Shown in pieces: positions 1 through 5,079 of a DNA stretch of 5,079 bases (its first letter is position 1; every line of letters begins with the position of its first letter). The translations under genes and the position numbers were made by a program. Origin of the DNA: Deltaproteobacteria bacterium (GTDB lineage Bacteria > Myxococcota_A > SURF-8); assembly GCA_029570245.1 (NCBI GenBank), contig JAKQSH010000434.1:1-5079 (forward strand), read 5' to 3'. Below the pieces are notes generated by a model. It was not told the origin of the DNA. It worked only from the letters and a program-made list of their open reading frames with translations, and searched no databases.

Positions 1-309
1 TGCCGGGCCGGAGCCACGACCTGCGCCGAACTGGGCGTAATAGGCCGTCCGGCGCTTTTTGTCCCGCTGCCGACGGCTGCGGACGATCATCAGACCTATA
101 ACGCCGGCGAGCTGGTTGAGGCGGGGGCAGCGTGGAGTATGGCCCAGCGAGACTTCACGCCGGAGGCTCTGGCCGAATTTTTAAAGGCGCGCATCGAAGG
201 CAGAAGCGATCTGAGCCGCATGGCTGAAGCGGCGCTGGCCTGGGGGCGTCCGCACGCCGCATACGACGCCGCCGAGCTTTGCGTCTCGCTGGCCGGCATT
301 GGGAAATAG
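1..309 (+). CDS. murG: MurG, UDP-GlcNAc:lipid I N-acetylglucosaminyltransferase (C-terminal part; 5' end outside window)
   Basis: MurG transfers GlcNAc from UDP-GlcNAc to undecaprenyl-PP-MurNAc-pentapeptide (lipid I) at the inner face of the membrane, giving lipid II. Only the last 102 codons are present, reading in frame from base 1 to the TAG at 307-309. The fragment opens with CRAGATTCAEL (fragment residues 1-11), the GT28-family nucleotide-sugar loop seen as CRSGALTVSE in E. coli. Then come RPALFVPLP (16-24) and DDHQTYNA (28-35), matching the conserved region that ends in an Asn-Ala pair, and EAGAA. In the family, the Glu of the first motif and the residues aligned with His30-Gln31 contact the donor. 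The rest is the usual variable C-terminal helical tail. It ends 10 nt before murC, so the two are probably co-transcribed. Nothing looks damaged, but the N-terminal domain and start cannot be judged. Confidence 0.95.
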   Translation, partial: CRAGATTCAELGVIGRPALFVPLPTAADDHQTYNAGELVEAGAAWSMAQRDFTPEALAEFLKARIEGRSDLSRMAEAALAWGRPHAAYDAAELCVSLAGIGK

Positions 310-313
310 GAGA
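308..313 (+). promoter_or_regulatory. Shine-Dalgarno for murC (decides its start)
   Basis: AGGAGA overlaps the murG stop codon and sits 6 nt before the ATG at 320. That is ideal spacing and favours this ATG. The alternative in-frame TTG at 299 lies upstream of the site, inside murG. The in-frame ATG at 326 would have a 12-nt spacer. The out-of-frame ATG at 315 is too close to the site. Overlap of the site with the murG stop suggests coupled translation. Confidence 0.7.
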
Positions 314-319
314 AATGCG

Positions 320-1723
320 ATGCTTATGACGAAAGTCAGACGCGTTCACTTTGTAGGCATAGGCGGAATAGGCATGAGCGGCATAGCCGAAGTGCTGATG
401 AACATGAATTTCAGCGTCTCCGGCTCGGACCTGCGCGAAAGCCCCATCGTACGCCGCCTTCAGAAAATGGGAGCGCAGATTTCCATAGGACACGCTGCTG
501 TCAATGTTGAGGGCGCGGATGTCTGCGTTTACACATCCGCAGCTTCGCGCAGCAACCCGGAGGTCATGCGCGCCAACCAGCTCGGCATCGCCGTCATTCC
601 GCGCGCCGAAATGCTGGCGGAACTGATGCGCATGAAGGAAGGCATCGCCATTGCGGGTACGCACGGCAAGACCACCACATCCAGCCTTATTTCGTGGCTG
701 CTGGTTGAAGGCGGAATGGACCCGACCTGCCTCATCGGAGGGCGCCTCACGTCTTTCGATTCAAACGCCCGACTTGGTGCGGGCTCGTTGCTGGTGGCTG
801 AAGCCGATGAGTCAGACGGCTCCTTTCTTAAGCTGACGCCGGTCGTCAACGTCATTACGAACGTCGAAGCCGAACACATGGAGCATTTCGGCTCGCAGGC
901 GAAACTCAACGAAGCCTTCGTGCAGTTTTCAAACCTGGTTCCGTTCTATGGCGCAAACATCGTCTGCCTGGACGATCCGGGAGTGCGACGCCTGTTGCCG
1001 TTCTTCCAGCGCCGTTTCATAACATACGGAGTGTCAGCAGAAGCCGCAGTGCAGGCCCGCGAGATTCACAGCAAGGGGTTCCATTCCAGCTACGATCTAT
1101 ACCGCGACGGACGGAATATGGGGCGAGTAACGGTCAACCTGCCGGGTTTCCACAATATTCTGAATTCACTGGCGGCGGCAGCCGTCGGGATGGAACTCGA
1201 CATACCTTTCGAAATCATCCGCGAGGCGCTGGCGACATTCGCCGGCGTGGACAGGCGCTTTCAGCTCAAAGGCGAGGCACGCGGAATCTCAGTCATTGAC
1301 GATTACGGACATCATCCGACGGAAATCAGGGCTTCGTTGCGTACTGCGCGAGAGAATTTCAATCAGCGGATAGTGGCGGTGTTTCAGCCGCATCGCTACA
1401 CGCGACTGCGCGATCATTTCGACGAGTTCGTACACTCTTTCGACAATTGCGACGTACTGATAGTCACCGACGTGTACCGCGCCGGAGAGCAGCCGATAGA
1501 GGGTTTCAGCGCCGAGCGCATCTACGAAGCCATTAAAGCCGCAGGACATAAGGACGTGCGCCTGATCAAAGAAGCTGACGAAGTGGCGGCGGCCATAGTG
1601 CCGGAACTTATTTCCGGCGACATGCTCATTACGCTTGGAGCGGGAGACGTAAACAAAATCGGACGTCAGGTGCTCGACTGCCTGACGGCTCCATCTGACA
1701 GGGAGAACGGCAATGCCTGCTGA
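320..1723 (+). CDS. murC: MurC, UDP-N-acetylmuramate--L-alanine ligase
   Basis: Cytoplasmic ATP-dependent ligase that adds L-Ala to UDP-MurNAc, the first amino acid of the peptidoglycan stem. The product is 467 aa, close to the usual MurC length (E. coli 491). All three Mur-ligase domains are visible. The N-terminal Rossmann domain has GIGGIGMSG (residues 13-21). The central ATPase domain has the P-loop GTHGKTTT (113-120), EADESDGSF (161-169) and NVEAEHMEHF (181-190). The nucleotide-contacting GFHNILNSLAAAAV follows at 276-289. The C-terminal domain has GVDRRFQ (309-315), DDYGHHPTEI (327-336) and FQPHRYTRL (355-363). GIGGIGMSG and the DDYGHHP box separate MurC from MurD, MurE and MurF; Mpl shares this fold but is not expected here between murG and ddl. 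The ATG at 320 was chosen for its AGGAGA site; a TTG at 299 would add 7 residues. The last codons overlap ddl by 11 nt. Confidence 0.97.
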   Translation: MLMTKVRRVHFVGIGGIGMSGIAEVLMNMNFSVSGSDLRESPIVRRLQKMGAQISIGHAAVNVEGADVCVYTSAASRSNPEVMRANQLGIAVIPRAEMLAELMRMKEGIAIAGTHGKTTTSSLISWLLVEGGMDPTCLIGGRLTSFDSNARLGAGSLLVAEADESDGSFLKLTPVVNVITNVEAEHMEHFGSQAKLNEAFVQFSNLVPFYGANIVCLDDPGVRRLLPFFQRRFITYGVSAEAAVQAREIHSKGFHSSYDLYRDGRNMGRVTVNLPGFHNILNSLAAAAVGMELDIPFEIIREALATFAGVDRRFQLKGEARGISVIDDYGHHPTEIRASLRTARENFNQRIVAVFQPHRYTRLRDHFDEFVHSFDNCDVLIVTDVYRAGEQPIEGFSAERIYEAIKAAGHKDVRLIKEADEVAAAIVPELISGDMLITLGAGDVNKIGRQVLDCLTAPSDRENGNAC

Positions 1724-2663
1724 AGGGATATGGCGCGGCAAGAAAATCGGCGTAATTTACGGCGGAGAATCCAGCGAACGCGAAGTGTCGCTTGAAACGG
1801 GAATCGGAATTCATGCTGCACTTCTGCGGCTGGGATACGATGCCATACTGATTGATCAGGGCCCGGACATTGGAAAACGTCTGTCCGAGTCCGGCGTGCA
1901 GGTGGTCTTCAATGCGCTGCACGGCAAATGGGGCGAGGACGGCTGCGTGCAGGGTCTGCTGGAAGTGATGCATATTCCCTACACCGGCTCGAAAGTATTT
2001 TCGTCGGCGCTGGCCATGAACAAGCATTTCTCGAAAATAATCTTTCGCAATGCCGGCCTTCCTGTTGGTGACTACATTTTACTGAACACACGGCAAATGG
2101 CCTATTTCGATCCGGCCCACATGGGATTCGGTTTTCCGGTGGTAGTCAAACCCAACACAGAGGGTTCGTCGGTGGGCGTCAGCATCGTAAAAAACGCGGA
2201 CGAACTGAATGCGGCGCTTAAAACCGCAGCAGACTGGGACGGCGACATCCTGATTGAGCGATTCATCAAAGGACGTGAGATACAGATCACGGTTCTCAAC
2301 GACAAGGCTCTTGGAGCCATAGAAGTTGTCCCGGCGGAGGAATTTTACAACTATGCAGCGAAGTACACGCTAAACACCACAAAATACCTGTACCCTGCAC
2401 CGCTTGACGAAAAAGATTACGCCTATTGCATGGAAGTGGGACTGGCCGCACATCGCGCATTGGGATGCGAGGGCGTAACGCGCACAGACCTGATACTTGC
2501 CGAAGGCCGCGCATATGTGCTGGAGGTAAACACTCTGCCCGGCATGACTTCACATTCTCTGGTGCCGAAAACCGCCGCCGGAATCGGCATCGGCTTCGAC
2601 GAACTGGTCGAACGCATACTCGATACCGCTTCACTGGGAATAGCGGTAAGGGAAAGGAGCTGA
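1713..2663 (+). CDS. ddl: D-alanine--D-alanine ligase
   Basis: ATP-grasp enzyme that joins two D-Ala molecules into the dipeptide MurF adds to the peptidoglycan precursor; the target of D-cycloserine. At 316 aa it has the length of the short DdlB type (E. coli 306). Visible motifs are GGESSEREVS (residues 17-26; Glu22 aligns with catalytic Glu15 of E. coli DdlB), ALHGKWGEDG (68-77), the ATP-binding VVVKPNTEGSSVGVS (143-157), the omega loop FYNYAAKY (211-218), and RTDLILAEGRAYVLEVNTLPGMT (257-279, written here in family-consensus positions) with metal ligands Asp259, Glu271 and Asn273. Tyr218 aligns with Tyr216 of DdlB, the D-Ala-D-Ala signature; VanA-type D-Ala-D-Lac ligases differ there, so ordinary Ddl activity is expected. 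The start has GGGAG at 1701-1705 and overlaps murC by 11 nt. murB, found between murC and ddl in many bacteria, is absent. Confidence 0.97.
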   Translation: MPAEGIWRGKKIGVIYGGESSEREVSLETGIGIHAALLRLGYDAILIDQGPDIGKRLSESGVQVVFNALHGKWGEDGCVQGLLEVMHIPYTGSKVFSSALAMNKHFSKIIFRNAGLPVGDYILLNTRQMAYFDPAHMGFGFPVVVKPNTEGSSVGVSIVKNADELNAALKTAADWDGDILIERFIKGREIQITVLNDKALGAIEVVPAEEFYNYAAKYTLNTTKYLYPAPLDEKDYAYCMEVGLAAHRALGCEGVTRTDLILAEGRAYVLEVNTLPGMTSHSLVPKTAAGIGIGFDELVERILDTASLGIAVRERS

Positions 2664-2670
2664 AAGCTTC

Positions 2671-3549
2671 ATGGCCGTTTCAGCGGACAAACAGAAGCGC
2701 AACGCCACGGTGAAAAGAAATCTCATCGTCAAGACTCGCCCGTCCGACGAAGATTCATGGCGCAGCATCGGACGCGGAGCGGTGTTGCTGGCGAAGAGTC
2801 TTCTGCTTTACTGTTTTCTGGCCGGCATGTTTCTTCTGTGGCAGGAGGGCGCCGAACGTGTCAGGGCCGAAGGCTGGCTCAACATAGACAGACTTGAAGT
2901 CAGCGGGAATCATAGAGTCGGCAGCGATGAAATATGGCATTTTGCAGGCATCAGCGCCGGAAAATACATTTTTGATGTCGATCTCAACCGTGCGGCGGAA
3001 GGAATCCGCAGGCACCCGTGGATAAAGGATGTGCGCCTCATGCGCCGTCTGCCGGACACAATCAGAGCAGTTATTGTCGAAAATCAGGTGGCGGCCATAC
3101 TCGACCTTGATCCGCCGGTTTTTGTGGACGCGGAAGGTCATCCGTTCAAGGTTGCTGACAAGCTATCCGGCGAAACGTACCCGCACATCAGCGGCGTCAG
3201 CAGCAACGACTTCGACGAAACGAAACTCGGCGAACGAAAAGTGAAATTCGCGCTGATGCTTATCAACGAATATAAAAAACATCCGGTCAACACCATCGCC
3301 CCGCTGAAAGGTCTGAGTTTTGTGCCGGGCGGCTTTGAAGTTCTGGTTGGTGGCGTACCGACCCGCGTGGTTCTGGGCAAGACGCCGTTTGTTGAAAAAT
3401 TCGACAGACTGGCTAAACTCTGGAAGCACATTTACCGCAGCGGGCGGGAAGCCGCACTTATTCATCTCGACAACGAGGATATGCCTGAAAGAGTTACGGC
3501 CAGAATGATAACAGGCGAAGAGCCGCAGGAAAACACTATCAGAAACTGA
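2671..3549 (+). CDS. ftsQ: Cell division protein FtsQ (POTRA-domain divisome protein)
   Basis: Bitopic inner-membrane protein that in the family binds FtsB/FtsL and links early and late divisome proteins. It has 292 aa (E. coli 276). A polar, basic cytoplasmic tail (about residues 1-35) precedes one hydrophobic segment (about 36-57, rich in Leu, Val and Phe). The periplasmic POTRA domain begins at NIDRLEVSGNHRVGSDEI (71-88) and runs to about 138, including HPWIKDVRLMRRLPDTIRAVI (115-135 region), the typical FtsQ/POTRA signature of 'hPWV..A.V.R..P..l...v.E'. The beta domain follows (about 140-280, with FVDAEGHPF at 151-159). The start ATG lies 7 nt after the ddl stop. An AAGGAG at 2654-2659 inside the ddl end serves it, with a rather long 11-nt spacer. 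Identity rests on domain order and position between ddl and ftsA, since FtsQ sequences diverge fast. Confidence 0.95.
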   Translation: MAVSADKQKRNATVKRNLIVKTRPSDEDSWRSIGRGAVLLAKSLLLYCFLAGMFLLWQEGAERVRAEGWLNIDRLEVSGNHRVGSDEIWHFAGISAGKYIFDVDLNRAAEGIRRHPWIKDVRLMRRLPDTIRAVIVENQVAAILDLDPPVFVDAEGHPFKVADKLSGETYPHISGVSSNDFDETKLGERKVKFALMLINEYKKHPVNTIAPLKGLSFVPGGFEVLVGGVPTRVVLGKTPFVEKFDRLAKLWKHIYRSGREAALIHLDNEDMPERVTARMITGEEPQENTIRN

Positions 3550-3585
3550 ATGACGGAGAATCAACGCTTACGCGGAGGAACATAA

Positions 3586-4806
3586 ATGGCGCAGGAAGGC
3601 GAAATCATTGTAGGACTGGACATCGGCACCACCAAGATCGTGTGCATCCTGGGCGAGGTCAAAGCCGGCGGCGAAATCGAAGTGATCGGCATGGGCAATT
3701 ATCCTACGAAGGTGTTGTCGCGCGGATCGGTGGTTGACATAGACGCCGCAGTCAAAGGCATCCGCGAAGCGGTCGGAGAAGCCGAACACATGACCGGAGC
3801 CCGCATTCACACGGTATACGCAGGAATCGCCGGGCCGCATATTTCAAGCTTCAACAGCCACGGAGTAGTCGCCGTAAAAGGCAAGGAAATCACCGCTGCC
3901 GACATGGAAGAAGTGGTGGATCAGGCCAAAAGCGTCGCCACCCAGTCCGAACGGGAAGTGCTGCACACACTGGTGCAGGAATATTTCGTTGACGGAGAAA
4001 AAGGAATCAAGGTTCCGCTGGGCATGAGCGGCGTAAGGCTGGAGGCGAATGTTCATGTTGTTACCAGCGCAAAAACCGCAGCAATCAACATCGAACGCTG
4101 CACCGAACGCGCCGGTCTGGCTTTGCAGCAACTTGTTCTTGGACCGCTGGCTTCTTCAATGTCTGTGCTTACCGACGATGAACGCCAGCTGGGAGTGGCT
4201 CTGGTCGATATCGGAGGCGGCACCAGCGACATAATCATTTTCTATCGCGGCAGCGTAGTTCACACGCAGATTCTCCCTATCGGCGGCGACCTCATTACAC
4301 ACGACATCGCCGTCGGAATGCGCACCCCTACCCTGGAAGCCGAGCGTATCAAACACCGCCACGGAGCGGCGCTGTCAAGCATGGTCGAAACCAACGAAGA
4401 CATAGAAGTCCCCAAAATCGGCTCCAACGACCCGCGCATGATGTCGCGCCGGGTGCTCTGCGATATCATCGAAGCCAGAGTCGAAGAGATTTTCACCGCC
4501 ATCGAAGAGGAAATCATCCGCTCCGGCTACAAGGAAAAGCTGGGGGCAGGCATCGTTGTAACCGGCGGGACTTCGAACCTGGAAGGCATTTCGGAACTGG
4601 CCGAAAGCATAATGAGAATGCCTGTCCGCTGCGGAAAACCCTATGGAGTTACGGGACTTACAGATTTGATACACGACCCGCGCTACGCCACGGCGGTTGG
4701 TATGCTGCTTTATGGAGCCAGACACAAACCGCGTATTTCCGAAAGCGAACGATCATTCACCGGCTGGCTGACGCACGGGATAAAAAAACTGTTTCGCGAA
4801 CTGTAA
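3586..4806 (+). CDS. ftsA: Cell division protein FtsA (actin-like membrane tether for FtsZ)
   Basis: Peripheral membrane ATPase of the actin/Hsp70 superfamily that anchors FtsZ filaments to the membrane and recruits later divisome proteins. The product is 406 aa (E. coli 420). The phosphate-1 motif is VGLDIGTTKIVCILGE (residues 9-24). The FtsA-specific 1C subdomain lies at about 84-165 and includes VYAGIAGPHI and the strongly conserved LGMSGVRLEANVHVVT (145-160). Phosphate-2 is ALVDIGGGTSDIII (205-218), and the adenosine motif is GIVVTGGTSNLEGI (322-335). ATAVGMLLYG (368-377) is the usual end of the core. A short linker leads to the C-terminal amphipathic helix FTGWLTHGIKKLFREL (391-406), with hydrophobic Phe391, Trp394, Leu395, Ile399, Leu402, Phe403 on one side and basic Lys400, Lys401, Arg404: the membrane-targeting sequence. 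The 1C domain rules out MreB and PilM. GGAGGA at 3574-3579 sits 6 nt before the ATG. It lies 36 nt after ftsQ. Confidence 0.97.
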   Translation: MAQEGEIIVGLDIGTTKIVCILGEVKAGGEIEVIGMGNYPTKVLSRGSVVDIDAAVKGIREAVGEAEHMTGARIHTVYAGIAGPHISSFNSHGVVAVKGKEITAADMEEVVDQAKSVATQSEREVLHTLVQEYFVDGEKGIKVPLGMSGVRLEANVHVVTSAKTAAINIERCTERAGLALQQLVLGPLASSMSVLTDDERQLGVALVDIGGGTSDIIIFYRGSVVHTQILPIGGDLITHDIAVGMRTPTLEAERIKHRHGAALSSMVETNEDIEVPKIGSNDPRMMSRRVLCDIIEARVEEIFTAIEEEIIRSGYKEKLGAGIVVTGGTSNLEGISELAESIMRMPVRCGKPYGVTGLTDLIHDPRYATAVGMLLYGARHKPRISESERSFTGWLTHGIKKLFREL

Positions 4807-4824
4807 TTTTTTTAGAAAAATCAA

Positions 4825-4853
4825 GGGACAAAATACAGAGATTAGTATATATT
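4825..4853 (+). promoter_or_regulatory. Candidate sigma70-type promoter for ftsZ
   Basis: In the AT-rich ftsA-ftsZ spacer, GGGACA (4825-4830, 4 of 6 matches to TTGACA) and TATATT (4848-4853, 5 of 6 to TATAAT) are separated by exactly 17 nt. A run of seven T (4807-4813) and AAAAA (4816-4820) just upstream could act as an UP-like element. Initiation near 4860 would leave a leader of roughly 40 nt before the ftsZ ATG. Extra promoters directed at ftsZ are common in dcw clusters. The -35 is weak, AT-rich DNA readily gives -10 look-alikes, and the host's sigma preferences are unknown. Confidence 0.4.
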
Positions 4854-4865
4854 GAGTATTCATAA

Positions 4866-4877
4866 ATCCGGGCGGAT
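4866..4877 (+). repeat. Short palindrome in the ftsZ leader
   Basis: ATCCG-GG-CGGAT is a perfect 5+5 inverted repeat around a GG centre, lying between the candidate transcription start and the ftsZ Shine-Dalgarno. As RNA it could form only a small 4-bp ATCC/GGAT hairpin. AATCC (4865-4869) can alternatively pair with GGATT (4880-4884). It might be an operator half-site pair or chance; I recognise no known regulator motif. Confidence 0.25.
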
Positions 4878-4885
4878 ATGGATTC

Positions 4886-4893
4886 AAGGAGGG
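4886..4893 (+). promoter_or_regulatory. Strong Shine-Dalgarno for ftsZ
   Basis: AAGGAGGG contains a full-length match to the anti-SD core (AAGGAGG) and lies 8 nt before the ATG at 4902. It is the longest such match in the window; murC, ddl, ftsQ and ftsA have shorter sites. This fits high translation of ftsZ compared with its neighbours. Confidence 0.8.
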
Positions 4894-4901
4894 ACACACA
4901 C

Positions 4902-5079
4902 ATGTCTGAACAGGGCAAGATCAAGTTTGAATTCGACGACAGCAGCTATAAGACGGCAAAACTGGCTGTCCTGGGCGTCGGTGGAGCCGGTGGAAACGCC
5001 GTCCGCACCATGGCGGAAAACTCGGTCGAAAACGTAACGCTCATGGCCGCGAACACCGACCTGCAGGTGCTGGAGCGCA
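4902..5079 (+). CDS. ftsZ: Cell division protein FtsZ (N-terminal 59 residues; 3' end outside window)
   Basis: Tubulin-like GTPase that polymerises into the Z ring at the division site in the cytoplasm. Only the first 59 codons plus one base are present, so the T4 signature loop, T7 catalytic loop and C-terminal FtsA-binding peptide cannot be seen. A variable acidic/polar leader (residues 1-19) precedes the first beta strand and nucleotide-binding T1 loop, KLAVLGVGGAGGNAVRTM (20-37), which is diagnostic for FtsZ. The T2-region follows as AANTDLQVL (49-57), where most family members have ANTDxQAL. The ATG at 4902 is fixed by the strong AAGGAGGG 8 nt upstream and lies 95 nt after ftsA. Placement after ftsQ-ftsA confirms the identity. 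A promoter of its own is suggested in the spacer. Confidence 0.96.
   Translation, partial: MSEQGKIKFEFDDSSYKTAKLAVLGVGGAGGNAVRTMAENSVENVTLMAANTDLQVLER

Noticed and set aside
299..319. TTG at 299 as the murC start (7 extra residues)
   Set aside because: It would start inside murG with the AGGAGA site downstream of it; the ATG at 320 has ideal spacing and gives a normal MurC N-terminus.
356..388. Repeated GGCATA/GGAATA units that look like a short tandem repeat
   Set aside because: They encode the conserved GIGGIGMSGIA nucleotide-binding motif of MurC; the repetition follows from Gly-Ile codons.
155..664. 169-codon open frame on the minus strand across murG/murC
   Set aside because: It runs antisense to clear murG and murC coding sequence, its translation shows no family motif, and long antisense frames are expected in GC-rich codon-biased genes.
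1289..1741. 150-codon open frame on the minus strand over the murC end
   Set aside because: Antisense shadow of murC; no recognisable domain and no independent Shine-Dalgarno support.
3734..3739. Perfect TTGACA inside ftsA as an internal promoter
   Set aside because: No reasonable -10 hexamer lies 16-18 nt downstream; it encodes conserved-frame FtsA residues.
4785..4821. Possible intrinsic terminator after ftsA (TTCGCGAA palindrome followed by T7)
   Set aside because: The palindrome has no room for a loop and no GC-rich stem, and the ATTTTT/AAAAAT pairing at 4806-4821 is A/T only. Transcription probably continues into ftsZ.
4852..5037. 61-codon plus-strand frame overlapping the ftsZ start
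   Set aside because: It is out of frame with the unmistakable FtsZ N-terminus, lacks its own Shine-Dalgarno at a proper distance, and has no motif.

Overview
This window is a slice of a bacterial dcw (division and cell wall) cluster. All genes are on the + strand in the order murG (3' end only) - murC - ddl - ftsQ - ftsA - ftsZ (5' end only). Every gene was recognised from family motifs in its translation. I see no mobile element, CRISPR array, RNA gene, broken gene or sign of foreign DNA, and no undescribed system. It is an ordinary, well-conserved housekeeping region.

Organism: the FtsQ POTRA-type protein and the murG-murC-ddl-ftsQ-ftsA-ftsZ order suggest a diderm bacterium with moderately high GC. 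By eye, FtsA and MurC resemble deltaproteobacterial (Desulfobacterota-like) versions most, but this is an impression without any alignment. A related proteobacterial or uncultured lineage is equally possible. The order without murB between murC and ddl also matches E. coli.

Layout: 1-309 is the MurG C-terminal domain, followed by a 10-nt gap. 320-1723 is murC, which overlaps the start of ddl by 11 nt. 1713-2663 is ddl, followed by 7 nt. 2671-3549 is ftsQ, followed by 36 nt. 3586-4806 is ftsA. Next is a 95-nt AT-rich spacer (4807-4901) with a plausible sigma70-type promoter, a short palindrome and a very strong Shine-Dalgarno. The window ends 59 codons into ftsZ (4902 onward).

Function: MurG makes lipid II, MurC adds L-Ala to UDP-MurNAc, and Ddl makes the D-Ala-D-Ala dipeptide later attached by MurF. 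FtsQ, FtsA and FtsZ build the divisome that directs this synthesis to the septum. Tight spacing from murG through ftsQ implies one transcript with translational coupling. The larger ftsA-ftsZ spacer suggests that ftsZ can be boosted independently, as is common because FtsZ is needed in large excess over FtsA and FtsQ.
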